NCBI RefSeq assembly: GCF_023091745.1
Contig: NW_026291749.1
Location: forward strand, 160,281 to 224,280
Direction of reading: 5' to 3'
DNA: 64,000 bases
DNA from: Budorcas taxicolor
Lineage: Eukaryota; Chordata; Mammalia; Artiodactyla; Bovidae
Positions 1-10,689 of the stretch are shown here, in pieces. Position 1 is the first letter of the stretch; every line of letters starts with the position of its first letter. The translations under genes and the position numbers were made by a program. The notes below the pieces were generated by a model. That model saw nothing but the letters and a program-made list of their open reading frames with translations. It did no database searches and had not been told where the DNA came from.

Positions 1-99
1 GCTAGGGGACCTCTCAGGATTCCTCTCCCGTCCATGCCGGGGCCTCAGTCCTTGTGTGGAGTCGGGGCCGGAACCTGAGGATTCCTCTCCAGTGTTGCC
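1..99 (+). repeat. Partial monomer at left edge
   Basis: 3' end of a monomer. It carries the ctcAggatt variant. Confidence 0.95.
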
Positions 100-914
100 A
101 TGGATCTTGGGGTGCTTCTGAGTCTCCCCAGGGGAGTCAGGCCTCGTCTCGAGTGGGGGCATGCACGTGCGCTTTCCTCCCGAGCTGCAGCAGTAGTGTC
201 ACGCTTCCTGTCACGTGGATCAAGGGATCTGTGGCTTTCCCTCGAGGCTGTCCCTCGAGGCTTTCCCACGAGGCTTTCCCACAGGGCTGTGCCACGTGCC
301 ACCTTGCTGTGAGTCGATCCTCGGCGTGAAAGACGAGCCGGTGAAGGGAAAAGAGCTTCCTCTGGAATGGACTGAGACATCTGGGGGACTCTTGGAATGG
401 TGGCACGACGCTGGAGTTCCTCTCGCCGTTCCTGTTGAGAGGGCCTCCTCTTGAGATGCGACGGGAACGCCGGGAACTCTTTCCCGAAGAAGCAGGGAAA
501 GGATCCCTCATCTCGAGCTACGAGGCGGAAACGGGGCTCCTCTGGATGTGGGCGGGACCCTCGTGATTCCTCTCGAGTGGAGACGGGTATGTCGGGGAAC
601 TTCTTGATTTGCACCAGGGGTGTGAAGGACCCCTTCGAAGTTCCAGAGGGGAGGTGTGATCAGCCTCGAGACGCCTCAGCAGAAATGGGCCTCATCTCGC
701 CTGGAGGGGGGAACCTCCTGGATTTTCTCGAGATGCGGCAGGTCTTCTCGAGTTACGACGGGGACCTCAGGGACCCGCTCTGGTGGCCTCAGGAAAGGCC
801 AGTCCCCATGCGAGTGGCTAGGGGACCTCTCGGGTTTCCTCTCCCGTCCATGCCGGGGTCTCAGTCCTTGTGTGGAGTGGGGCCGGAACCTGAGGATTCC
901 TCTCCAGTGTTGCC
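100..914 (+). repeat. Satellite monomer 1 (815 bp)
   Basis: Variants are ttgCtgtg, cgacGctgg (private), caccaGgggtg, cagcAgaaatg and gagAtgcgg. A 1-nt deletion gives gagtggggcc near 880. Confidence 0.95.
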
Positions 915-1730
915 ATGGATCTTTGGGTGCTTCTGAGTCTCCCCAGGGGAGTCAGGCCTCGTCTCGAGTGGGGGCATGCACGTGCGCTTTCCTCCCGAGC
1001 TGCAGCAGTAGTGTCACGCTTCCTGTCAGGTGGATCAAGGGATCTGTGGCTTTCCCTCGAGGCTGTCCCTCGAGGCTTTCCCACGAGGCTTTCACACAGG
1101 GCTGTGCCACGTGCCACCTTGGTGTGAGTCGATCCTCGGCGTGAAAGACGAGCCGGTGAAGGGAAAAGAGGTTCCTCTGGAATGGACTGAGACATCTGGG
1201 GGACTCTTGGAATGGTGGCACGACCCTGGAGTTCCTCTCGCCGTTCCTGTTGAGAGGGCCTCCTCTTGAGATGCGACGGGAACGCCGGGAACTCTTTCCC
1301 GACGAAGCAGGGACAGGATCCCTCATCTCGAGCTACGAGGCGGAAACGGGGCTCCTCTGGATGTGGGCGGGACCCTCGTGATTCCTCTCGAGTGGAGACG
1401 GGTATGTCGGGGAATTTCTTGATTTGCACCAAGGGTTTGAAGGACCCTTTCGAAGTTCCAGAGGTGAGGTGTGATCAGCCTCGAGACGCCTCAGCGGAAA
1501 TGGGCCTCATCTCGCCTGGAGGGGAGAACCTCCTGGATTTTCTCGAGTTGCGGCAGGTCTTCTCAAGTTACGACGGGGACCTCAGGGACCCGCTCTGGTG
1601 GCCTCAGGAAAGGCCAGTCCCCATGCGAGTGGCTAGGGGGCCTCTCGGGATTCCTCTCCCGTCCATGCCGGGGCCTCAGTCCTTGTGTGGAGTCGGGGCC
1701 GGAACCTGAGGATTCCTCTCCAGTGTTGCC
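915..1730 (+). repeat. Satellite monomer 2, X class
   Basis: Carries gatctTTggg, gtcaGgtgg (E-box lost), ttcACAcagg, gggACagg, gggaaTTtc, gggTTtgaag, a private ctcAagttacg and tagggGgcc. Confidence 0.95.
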
Positions 1731-2546
1731 ATGGATCTTGGGGAGCTTCTGAATCTCCCCAGGGGAGTCAGGCGGCATCTCGAGCGGGGGCATGCACGTG
1801 CGAATTCCTCTCGAACTGTATCCGTTGTGTCACGCTTCCTGTCACGTGGATCAAGGGATCTGTGGCTTTCCCTCGAGGCTGTCCCTCGAGGCTTTCCCAC
1901 GAGGCTTTCCCACAGGGCTGTGCCACGTGCCACCTTGGTGTGAGTCGATCCTCGGCGTGAAAGACGAGCCGGTGAAGGGAAAAGTGCTTCCTCTGGAATG
2001 GACTGAGACATCTGGGGGACTCTTGGAATGGTGGCACGACCCTGGAGTTCCTCTCGCCGTTCCTGTTTAGAGGGCCTCCTCTTGAGATGCGACGGGAATG
2101 CCGGGAACTCTTTCCCGAAGAAGCAGGGAAAGGATCCCTCATCTCGAGCTACGAAGCGGACCCGGGTCTCCTCTGGATGTGGGCGGGACCCTCGTGATTC
2201 CTTTCGAGTGGAGACGGGTATGTCGGGGAACTTCTTGATTTGCACCAAGGGTGTGAAGGACCCTTTCGAAGTTCCAGAGATGAGGTGTGATCAGCCTCGA
2301 GACGCCTCAGCGGAAATGGGCCTCATCTCGCCTGGAGGGGAGAACCTCCTGGATTTTCTCGAGTTGCGGCAGGTCTTCTCGAGTTACGACGGGGACCTCA
2401 GGGACCCGCTCTGGTGGCCTCAGGAAAGGCCAGTCCCCATGCGAGTGGCTAGGGGACCTCTCGGGTTTCCTCTCCCGTCCATGCCGGGCACTCAGTCCTT
2501 GTGTGGATTCGGGGCCGGAACCTGAGGATTCCTCTCCAGTGTTGCC
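1731..2546 (+). repeat. Satellite monomer 3, Y class with an EcoRI site
   Basis: Carries gAGcttctgAAtc, gcggcatctcgagCggg and gcgAattcctctcgAActg, which creates GAATTC near 1803. Its second half is the distant-duplicate block. Confidence 0.95.
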
Positions 2547-2908
2547 ATGGATGTTTGGGTGCTTCTGAGTCTCCCCAGGGGAGTCAGGCCTCGTCTCGAG
2601 TGGGGGCATGCACGTGCGCTTTCCTCCCGAGCTGCAGCAGTAGTGTCACGCTTCCTGTCACGTGGATCAAGGGATCTGTGGCTTTCCCTCGCGGCTGTCC
2701 CTCGAGGCTTTCCCACGAGGCTTTCCCACAGGGCTGTGCCACGTGCCACCTTGGTGTGAGTCGATCCTCGGCGTGAAAGACGAGCCGGTGAAGGGAAAAG
2801 AGCTTCCTCTGGAATGGACTGAGACATCTGGGGGACTCTTGGAATGGTGGCACGACCCTGGAGTTCCTCTCGCCGTTCCTGTTGAGAGGGCCTCCTCTTG
2901 AGATGCGA
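2000..2908 (+). repeat. Distant duplicate block, left copy
   Basis: It shares private variants with 60000-60908: cctgtTTagagg, cccgggTctcc, cctTtcgagtgg, cagagAtgagg, gggCActcag, gatGtTtggg and ccctcgCggctg. Both copies lie at exactly the same phase, 58,000 bp apart. Confidence 0.85.
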
Positions 2909-3362
2909 CGGGAACGCCGGGAACTCTTTCCCGACGAAGCAGGGAAAGGATCCCTTATCTCGAGCTACGAGGCGGAAACGGGGCTTCTCTGGATGTGGGC
3001 GGGACCCTCGTGATTCCTCTCGAGTGGAGACGGGTATGTCGGGGAACTTCTTGATTTGCACCAAGGGTGTGAAGGACCCTTTCGAAGTTCCAGATGTGAG
3101 GTGTGATCAGCCTCGAGACGCCTCAGCGGAAATGGGCCTCATCTCGCCTGGAGGGGAGAACCTCCTGGATTTTCTCGAGTTGCGGCAGGTCTTCTCGAGT
3201 TACGACGGGGACCTCAGGGACCCGCTCTGGTGGCCTCAGGAAAGGCCAGTCCCCATGCGAGTTGCTAGGGGACCTCTCGGGATTCCTCTCCCGTCCATGC
3301 CGGGGCCTCAGTCCTTGTGTGGAGTCGGGGCCGGAACCTGAGGATTCCTCTCCAGTGTTGCC
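2547..3362 (+). repeat. Satellite monomer 4
   Basis: Variants are gatGtTtggg, ctcgCggctg, cccTtatctcg and cagaTgtgagg. The last two recur near 56027 and 56171. Confidence 0.95.
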
Positions 3363-4191
3363 ATGGATCTTGGGGTGCTTCTGAGTCTCCCAAGGGGAGT
3401 CAGGGCTCGTCTCGAGTGGAGGCATGCACGTGTGCTTTCCTCCCGAGCTGCAGCAGTAGTGTCACGCTTCCTGTCACGTGGATCAAGGGATCTGTGGCTT
3501 TGCCTCGAGGCTGTCCCTGGAGGCTTTCCCACGAGGCTTTCCCACGAGGCTTTCCCACAGGGCTGTGCCACGTGCCACCTTGGTGTGAGTCGATCCTCGG
3601 CGTGAAAGATGAGCCGGTGAAGGGAAAAGAGCTTCCTCTGGAATGGACTGAGACATCTGGGGGACTCTTGGAATGGTGGCACGACCCTGGAGTTCCTCTC
3701 GCCGTTCCTGTTGAGAGGGCCTCCTCTTGAGATGCGACGGGAATGCCGGGAACTCTTTCCCGACAAAGCAGGGAAAGGATCCCTCATCTCGAGCTACGAG
3801 GCGGAAACGGGGCTCCTCTGGATGTGGGCGGGACCCTCGTGATTCCTCTCGAGTGGAGACGGGTATGTCGGGGAACTTCTTGATTTGCACCAAGGGTGTG
3901 AAGGACCCTTTCGAAGTTCCAGAGGTGAGGTGTGATCAGCCTCGAGACGTCTCAGCGGAAATGGGCCTCATCTCGCCTGGAGGGGAGAACCTCCTGGATT
4001 TTCTCGAGTTGCGGCAGGTCTTCTCGAGTTACGACGGGGACCTCAGGGACCCGCTCTGGTGGCCTCAGGAAAGGCCAGTCCCCATGCGAGTGGCTAGGGG
4101 ACCTCTCGGGTTTCCTCTCCCGTCCATGCCGGGGTCTCAGTCCTTGTGTGGAGTGGGGGCCGGAACATGAGGATTCCTCTCCAGTGTTGCC
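3363..4191 (+). repeat. Satellite monomer 5, Z class (829 bp)
   Basis: Carries ctcccAAgggg, cgagtggAggc, cacgtgTgc, a 6-unit minisatellite, aaagaTgagcc, cgacAaagc and gacgTctc. Confidence 0.95.
3499..3576 (+). repeat. 13-bp minisatellite, 6-unit allele
   Basis: One extra TTTCCCACGAGGC unit makes this tract 78 bp and its monomer 829 bp. The first two units carry the Z signature (tttGcctcgag and ccctGGagg). Confidence 0.9.
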
Positions 4192-5007
4192 ATGGATATT
4201 TGGGTGCTTCTGAGTCTCCCCAGGGGAGTCAGGCCTCGTCTCGAGTGGGGGCATGCACGTGCGCTTTCCTCCCGAGCTGCAGCAGTAGTGTCACGCTTCC
4301 TGTCACGTGGATCAAGGGATCTGTGGCTTTCCCTCGAGGCTGTCCCTCGAGGCTTTCCCACGAGGCTTTCCCACAGGGCTGTGCCACGTGCCACCTTGCT
4401 GTGAGTCGATCCTCGGCGTGAAAGACGAGCCGGTGAAGGGAAAAGAGGTTCCTCTGGAATGGACTGAGACATCTGGGGGACTCTTGGAATGGTGGCACGA
4501 CCCTGGAGTTCCTCTCGCCGTTCCTGTTGAGAGGGCCTCCTCTTGAGATGCGACGGGAACGCCGGGAACTCTTTCCCGACGAAGCAGGGAAAGGATCCCT
4601 CATCTCGAGCTACGAGGCGGAAACGGGGCTCCTCTGGATGTGGGCGGGACCCTCGTGATTCCTCTCGAGTGGAGACGGCTAGGTCGGGGAACTTCTTGAT
4701 TTGCACCAAGGGTGTGAAGGACCCTTTCGAAGTTCCAGAGGTGAGGTGTGATCAGCCTCGAGACGCCTCAGCGGAAATGGGCCTCATCTCGCCTGGAGGG
4801 GAGAACCTCCTGGATTTTCTCGAGTTGCGGCAGGTCTTCTCGAGGTACGACGGGGACCTCAGGGACCCGCTCTGGTGGCCTCAGGAAAGGCCAGTCCCCA
4901 TGCGAGTTGCTAGGGGACCTCTCAGGATTCCTCTCCCGTCCATGCCGGGGCCTCAGTCCTTGTGTGGAGTCGGGGCCGGAACCTGAGGATACCTCTCCAG
5001 TGTTGCC
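4192..5007 (+). repeat. Satellite monomer 6, C-tag
   Basis: Variants are gatAtTtggg, ttgCtgtg, ctcgagGtacg, ctcAggatt and ggatAcctctcc. Confidence 0.95.
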
Positions 5008-5071
5008 ATGGATCTTGGGGTGCTTCTGAGTCTCCCCAGGGGAGTCAGGCCTCGTCTCGAGTGGGGGCATG

Positions 5072-5206
5072 CACGTGCGCTTTCCTCCCGAGCTGCAGCA
5101 GTAGTGTCACGCTTCCTGTCACGTGGATCAAGGGATCTGTGGCTTTCCCTCGAGGCTGTCCCTCGAGGCTTTCCCACGAGGCTTTCCCACAGGGCTGTGC
5201 CACGTG
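5072..5206 (+). other. Triple CACGTG palindrome cluster (representative copy)
   Basis: CACGTG occurs at 5072-5077, 5120-5125 and 5201-5206, at offsets +64, +112 and +193 from the anchor. The middle one lies in GTCACGTGG, which matches the USF/TFE E-box and the RTCACRTG pattern of yeast CDEI. The cluster recurs in nearly every monomer. The second site is lost near 1027, 10003, 16519, 45923, 48371, 56555, 57395, 59844 and 63924. The third is lost near 11700, 14151, 17415, 33737, 55819 and 59108. A regulatory role is not shown. Confidence 0.4.
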
Positions 5207-5208
5207 CC
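5144..5208 (+). repeat. Reference 13-bp minisatellite inside the monomer, 5 degenerate units
   Basis: This stretch divides into five 13-mers: TTTCCCTCGAGGC, TGTCCCTCGAGGC, TTTCCCACGAGGC, TTTCCCACAGGGC and TGTGCCACGTGCC. Most monomers in the window have this five-unit state. It is the only part of the monomer whose copy number changes by whole units, giving 52-, 65-, 78- and 91-bp alleles. Confidence 0.9.
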
Positions 5209-5427
5209 ACCTTGCTGTGAGTCGATCCTCGGCGTGAAATACGAGCCGGTGAAGGGAAAAGAGCTTCCTCTGGAATGGACTGAGACATCTGGGGGACTCT
5301 TGGAATGGTGGCACGACCCTGGAGTTCCTCTCGCCGTTCCTGTTGAGAGGGCCTCCTCTTGAGATGCGACGGGAACGCCGGGAACTCTTTCCCGAAGAAG
5401 CAGGGAAAGGATCCCTCATCTCGAGCT

Positions 5428-5444
5428 ACGAGGCGGAAACGGGG
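5428..5444 (+). other. CENP-B-box-like half-site (representative copy)
   Basis: The 17-mer ACGAGGCGGAAACGGGG matches the mammalian CENP-B box consensus YTTCGTTGGAARCGGGA over its 3' half (GGAAACGGG exact). It keeps G5, A10, C13, G14, G15 and G16 of the nine core positions but lacks T2, T3 and C4. It recurs about 420 bp after the anchor in most monomers. The core is altered in the W and Y/X-chimeric monomers (cccgggg) and in three HOR monomers (aaaagggg). Binding by CENP-B is not implied, because the 5' core is missing. Confidence 0.4.
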
Positions 5445-5823
5445 CTCCTCTGGATGTGGGCGGGACCCTCGTGATTCCTCTCGAGTGGAGACGGGTATGT
5501 CGGGGAACTTCTTGATTTGCACCAAGGGTGTGAAGGACCCTTTCGAAGTTCCAGAGGGGAGGTGTGATCCACCTCAAGACGCCTCAGCGGAAATGGGCCT
5601 CATCTCGCCTGGAGGGGAGAACCTCCTGGATTTTCTCGAGTTGCGGCAGGTCTTCTCGAGTTACGATGGGGACCTCAGGGACCCGCTCAGGTTGCCTCAG
5701 GAAAGGCCAGTCCCCATGCGAGTAGCTAGGGGACCTCTCGGGATTCCTCTCCCGTCCATGCCGGGGCCTCAGTCCTTGTGTGGAGTCGGGGCTGGAACCT
5801 GAGGATTTCTCTCCAGTGTTGCC

Positions 5824-6639
5824 ATGGATCTTGGGGTGCTTCTGAGTCTCCCCAGGGGAGTCAGGGCTCGTCTCGAGTCAGGGCATGCACGTGCGCTTTC
5901 CTCCCGAGCTGCAGCAGTAGTGTCACGCTTCCTGTCACGTGGATCAAGGGATCTGTGGCTTTCCCTCGAGGCTGTCCCTTGAGGCTTTCCCACGAGGCTT
6001 TCCCACAGGTCTGTGCCACGTGCCACCATGGTGTGAGTCGATCCTCGGCGTGAAAGACGAGCCGGTGAAGGGAAAAGAGCTTCTTCTGGAATGGACTGAG
6101 ACATCTGGGGGACTCTTGGAATGGTGGCACGACCCTGGAGTTCCTCTCGCCGTTCCTGTTGAGAGGGCCTCCTCTTGAGATGCGACGGGAACGCCGGGAA
6201 CTCTTTCCCGACGAAGCAGGAAATGGATGCCTCATCTCGAGCTACGAGGCGGAAACGGGGCTCCTCAAGATGTGGGCGGGACCCTCGTGATTCCTCTCGA
6301 GTGGAGACGGGTATGTCGGGGAACTTCTTGATTTGCACCAGGGGTGTGAAGGACCCCTTCGAAGTTCCAGAGGGGAGGTGTGATCAGCCTCGAGACGCCT
6401 CAGCAGAAATGGGCCTCATCTCGCCTGGAGGGGGGAACCTCCTGGATTTTCTCGAGTTGCGGCAGGTCTTCTCGTGTTACCACGGGGACCTCAGGGACCC
6501 GCTCTGGTGGCCTCAGGAAAGGCCAGTCCCCATGCGAGTTGCTAGGGGACCTCTCGGGTTTCCTCTCCCGTCCATGCCGGGGCCTCAGTCCTTGTGTGGA
6601 GTCGGGGCCGGAACCTGAGGATTCCTCTCCAGTGTTGCC
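5824..6639 (+). repeat. Satellite monomer 8, A class
   Basis: First full A monomer, with all five A markers. cttcTtctgg is private. Its closest relatives are at 36004 and 37636. Confidence 0.95.
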
Positions 6640-7454
6640 ATGGATCTTGGGGTGCTTCTGAGTCTCCCCAGGGGAGTCAGGCCTCGTCTCGAGTGGGGGC
6701 ATGCACGTGCGCTTTCCTCCCGAGCTGCAGCAGTAGTGTCACGCTTCCTGTCACGTGGATCAAGGGATCTGTGGCTTTCCCTCGAGGCTGTCCCTCGAGG
6801 CTTTCCCACGAGGCTTTCCCACAGGGCTGTGCCACGTGCCACCTTGGTGTGAGTCGATCCTCGGCGGGAAAAACGAGCCGGTGAAGGGAAAAGAGCTTCC
6901 TCTGGAATGGACTGAGACATCTGGTGGACTCTTGGAATGGTGGCACGACCCTGGAGTTCCTCTCGCCGTTCCTGTTGAGAGGGCCTCCTCTTGAGATGCG
7001 ACGGGAATGCCGGGAACTCTTTCCCGACGAAGCAGGGAAAGGATCCCTCATCTCGAGCTACGAGGCGGACCCGGGGCTCCTCTGGATATGGGCGGGACCC
7101 TCGTGATTCCTCTCGAGTGGAGACGGGTATGTCGGGGAACTTCTTGATTTGCACCAAGGGTGTGAAGGAGCCTTTCGAAGTTCCAGAGGTGAGGTGTGAT
7201 CAGCCTCGAGACGTCTCAGCGGAAATGGGCCTCATCTCGCCAGGAGGGGAGAACCTCCTGGATTTTCTCGACTTGCGGCAGGTCTTCTCGAGTTACGACG
7301 GGGACCTCAGGGACCCGCTCTGGTGGCCTCAGGAAAGGCCAGTCCCCATGCGAGTGGCTAGGGGACCTCTCGGGTTTCCTCTCCCGTCCATGCCGGGGTC
7401 TCAGTCCTTGTGTGGAGTGGGGCCGGAACCTGAGGATTCCTCTCCAGTGTTGCC
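6640..7454 (+). repeat. Satellite monomer 9, W class (815 bp)
   Basis: Variants are cggcgGgaaaAacg, tctggTgga, gaCCCgggg, gatAtggg, aggaGcc and private ctcgaCttg. The 1-nt deletion lies near 7419. Confidence 0.95.
7113..7268 (+). repeat. Representative 31-bp sub-repeats inside a monomer
   Basis: In this monomer the TCG of the TCTCGAG-like core falls at 7113, 7175, 7206, 7237 and 7268. The steps are 62, 31, 31 and 31 bp. A second recurring core, TTCCTCT or CTCCTCT, appears at roughly 30, 60 or 90-bp spacings through the rest of the unit (for example at 7078 and 7108). The 816-bp unit therefore looks like about 26 diverged copies of a 31-bp ancestor. This substructure supports the bovine 1.715/satellite I family assignment. 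Confidence 0.75.
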
Positions 7455-8270
7455 ATGGATCTTGGGGTGCTTCTGAGTCTCCCCAGGGGAGTCAGGCCTC
7501 GTCTCGAGTGGGGGCATGCACGTGCGCTTTCCTCCCGAGCTGCAGCAGTAGTGTCACGCTTCCTGTCACGTGGATCAAGGGATCTGTGGCTTTCCCTCGA
7601 GGCTGTCCCTCGAGGCTTTCCCACGAGGCTTTCACACAGGGCTGTGCCACGTGCCACCTTGGTGTGAGTCGATCCTCGGCGTGAAAGACGAGCCGGTGAA
7701 GGGAAAAGAGGTTCCTCTGCAATGGACTGAGACATCTGGGGGACTCTTGGAATGGTGGCACGACCCTGGAGTTCCTCTCGCCGTTCCTGTTGAGAGGGCC
7801 TCCTCTTGAGATGCGACGGGAACGCCGGGAACTCTTTCCCGACGAAGCAGGGACAGGATCCCTCATCTCGAGCTACGAGGCGGAAACGGGGCTCCTCTGG
7901 ATGTGCGCGGGACCCTCGTGATTCCTCTCGAGTGGAGACGGGTATGTCGGGGAACTTCTTGATTTGCACCAAGGGTGTGAAGGACCCTTTCGAAGTTCCA
8001 GAGGGGAGGTGTGATCAGCCTCGAGACGCCTCAGCGGAAATGGGCCTCATCTCGCCTGGAGGGCAGAACCTCCTGGATTTTCTCCAGTTGCGGCAGGCCT
8101 TCTCGAGTTACGACGGGGACCTCAGGGACCCGCTCTGGTGGCCTCAGGAAAGGCCAGTCCCCATGCGAGTTGCTAGGGGACCTCTCGGGATTCCTCTCCC
8201 GTCAATGCCGGGGCCTCAGTCCTTGTATGGAGTCGGAGCCGGTACCTGAGGATTCCTCTCCCGTGTTGCC
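7455..8270 (+). repeat. Satellite monomer 10
   Basis: X-like start (ttcACAcagg, ctgCaatgg, gggACagg). The second half is distinctive: gagggCagaacc, ctcCagttg, ccgtcAatgcc, tgtAtggag, gtcggAgcc and cccgtgttg. Confidence 0.95.
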
Positions 8271-9072
8271 ATGGATCTTGGGGTGCTTCTGAGTCTCCCC
8301 AGGGGAGTCAGGCCTCGTCTCGAGTGGGGGCATGCACGTGCGCTTTCCTCCCGAGCTGCAGCAGTAGTGTCACGCTTCCTGGCACGTGGATCAAGGGATC
8401 TGCGGCTTTGCCTCGAGGCTTTCCGAAGAGGCTTTCCCCCAGGGCTGTGCCACGTGCCACCTTGGTGTGAGTCATTCCTCGGCGTGAAAGACGAGCCGGT
8501 GAAGGGAAAAGAGGTTCCTCTGGAATCGACTGAGACATCTGGGGGACTCTTGGAATGGTGGCACGACCCTGGAGTTGCTCTGGCCGTTCCTGTTGAGAGG
8601 GCCTCCTCTTGAGATGCGACGGGAACGCCGGGAATTCTTTCCCGAAGAAGCAGGGAAAGGATCCCTCATCTCGAGCTATGAGCCGGAAACGGGGCTCCTC
8701 TGGATGTGGGTGGGACCCTCGTGATTCCTCTCGAGTGTAGACGGGTATGTCGGGGAACTTCTTGATTTGCACCAAGGGTGTGAAGACCCCTTCAAAGTTC
8801 CAGAGGGGAGGTGTGATCAGCCTCGAGACGCCTCAGCGGAAATGGGCCTCATCTCGCCTGGAGGGGGGAACCTCCTGGATTTTCTCGAGTTGCGGCAGGT
8901 CTTCTCGTGTTACGACGGGGACCTCAGGGACCCGCTCTGGTGGCCTCAGGAAAGGCCAGTCCCCATGCGAGTGGCTAGGGGACCTCTCGTGTTTCCTCTC
9001 CCGTCCATGCCGGGGCCTCAGTCCTTGTGTGGAGTCGGGGCCGGAACCTGAGGATTCCTCTCCAATGTTGCC
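8271..9072 (+). repeat. Satellite monomer 11, divergent short type (802 bp)
   Basis: Has a 4-unit minisatellite, gagtcATtcc, ggaatCgac, gttgCtctGgcc, an EcoRI site gggaaTtcttt near 8631, gctaTgagCcgg and gaagacccc (-1). Confidence 0.95.
8407..8458 (+). repeat. 13-bp minisatellite, 4-unit allele
   Basis: Only four units are present (52 bp). The inner units are diverged (TTTCCGAAGAGGC, TTTCCCCCAGGGC). Together with a 1-nt deletion at gaagacccc, this explains the 802-bp monomer. Confidence 0.9.
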
Positions 9073-9887
9073 ATGGATCTTGGGGTGCTTCTGAGTCTCC
9101 CCAGGGGAGTCAGGCCTCGTCTCGAGTGGGGGCATGCACGTGCGCTTTCCTCCCGAGCTGCAGCAGTAGTGTCACGCTTCCTGTCACGTGGATCAAGGGA
9201 TCTGTGGCTTTCCCTCGAGGCTGTCCCTCGAGGCTTTCCCACGAGGCTTTCCCACAGGGCTGTGCCACGTGCCACCTTGGTGTGAGTCGATCCTCGGCGT
9301 GAAAGACGAGCCGGTGAAGGGAAAAGAGGTTCCTCTGGAATGGACTGAGACATCTGGGGGACTCTTGGAATGGTGGCACGACCCTGGAGTTCCTCTCGCC
9401 GTTCCTGTTGAGAGGGCCTCCTCTTGAGATGCGACGGGGATGCCGGGAACTCTTTCCCGACGAAGCAGGGAAAGGATCCCTCATCTCGAGCTACGAGGCG
9501 GAAACGGGGCTCCTCTGGATGTGGGCGGGACCCTCGTGATTCCTCTCGAGTGGAGACGGCTAGGTCGGGGAACTTCTTGATTTGCACCAAGGGTGTGAAG
9601 GACCCTTTCAAAGTTCCAGAGGTGAGGTGTGATCAGCCTCGAGACGCCTCAGCGGAAATGGGCCTCATCTCGCCTGAGGGGAGAACCTCCTGGATTTTCT
9701 CCAGTTGCGGCAGGTCTTCTCGAGTTACGACGGGGACCTCAGGGACCCGCTCTGGTGGCCTCAGGAAAGGCCAGTCCCCATGCGAGTTGCTAGGGGACCT
9801 CTCGGGATTCCTCTCCCGTCCATGCCGGGGCCTCAGTCCTTGTATGGAGTCGGAGCCGGTACCTGAGGATTCCTCTCCCGTGTTGCC
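9073..9887 (+). repeat. Satellite monomer 12 (815 bp), C-tag
   Basis: Variants are gacgggGatg, tttcAaag, cgcctgagggg (-1), ctcCagttg, tgtAtggag and gtcggAgcc. Confidence 0.95.
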
Positions 9888-10689
9888 ATGGATCTTGGGG
9901 TGCTTCTGAGTCTCCCCAGGGGAGTCAGGCCTCGTCTCGAGTGGGGGCATGCACGTGCGCTTTCCTCCCGAGCTGCAGCAGTAGTGTCACGCTTCCTGTC
10001 ACATGGATCAAGGGATCTACGGCTTTGCCTCGAGGCTTTCCGAAGAGGCTTTCCCCCAGGGCTGTGCCACGTGCCACCTTGGTGTGAGTCATTCCTCGGC
10101 GTGAAAGACGAGCCGGTGAAGGGAAAAGAGGTTCCTCTGGAATCGACTGAGACATCTGGGGGACTCTTGGAATGGTGGCACGACCCTGGAGTTGCTCTGG
10201 CCGTTCCTGTTGAGAGGGCCTCCTCTTGAGATGCGACGGGAACGCCGGGAATTCTTTCCCGAAGAAGCAGGGAAAGGATCCCTCATCTCGAGCTATGAGC
10301 CGGAAACGGGGCTCCTCTGGATGTGGGTGGGACCCTCGTGATTCCTCTCGAGTGGAGACGGGTATGTCGGGGAACTTCTTGATTTGCACCAAGGGTGTGA
10401 AGACCCCTTCAAAGTTCCAGAGGGGAGGTGTGATCAGCCTCGAGACGCCTCAGCGGAAATGGGCCTCATCTCGCCTGGAGGGCAGAACCTCCTGGATTTT
10501 CTCGAGTTGCGGCAGGTCTTCTCTTGTTACGACGGGGACCTCAGGGACCCGCTCTGGTGGCCTCAGGAAAGGCCAGTCCCCATGCGAGTGGCTAGGGGAC
10601 CTCTCGGGTTTCCTCTCCCGTCCATGCCAGGGCCTCAGTCCTTGTGTGGAGTCGGGGCCGGAACCTGAGGATTCCTCTCCAATGTTGCC
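9888..10689 (+). repeat. Satellite monomer 13, divergent short type (802 bp)
   Basis: Sister of the monomer at 8271. Private changes are cacAtgg, tctAcggc, tctcTtgttac and atgccAggg. GAATTC lies near 10248. Confidence 0.95.
10024..10075 (+). repeat. 13-bp minisatellite, second 4-unit allele
   Basis: It has the same four-unit structure and private inner-unit changes as the tract 1,617 bp upstream, so the two descend from one duplication. Confidence 0.9.

Larger units (their letters stand above)
5008..5823 (+). repeat. Satellite monomer 7, B-end
   Basis: Variants are aaaTacgag, cgaAgaagc, gatCCACctcAag, a private gctcAggTtgcc, agtAgcta and gggGCTgg. Confidence 0.95.

Noticed and set aside
3499..3576. 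Reading the extra 13 bp in the 829-bp monomers as a target-site duplication of an inserted element
   Set aside because: The added bases are an exact copy of a neighbouring 13-bp unit and the tract shows a ladder of 4 to 7 units, which fits slippage or unequal exchange.
5391..5407. Reverse-strand CENP-B-like match at the CTTCGTCGGGAAAGAG type sequence of cgacgaagc monomers
   Set aside because: It has TTCG but fails core positions A10, C13 and G15, and it is destroyed in the many cgaAgaagc monomers such as this one.
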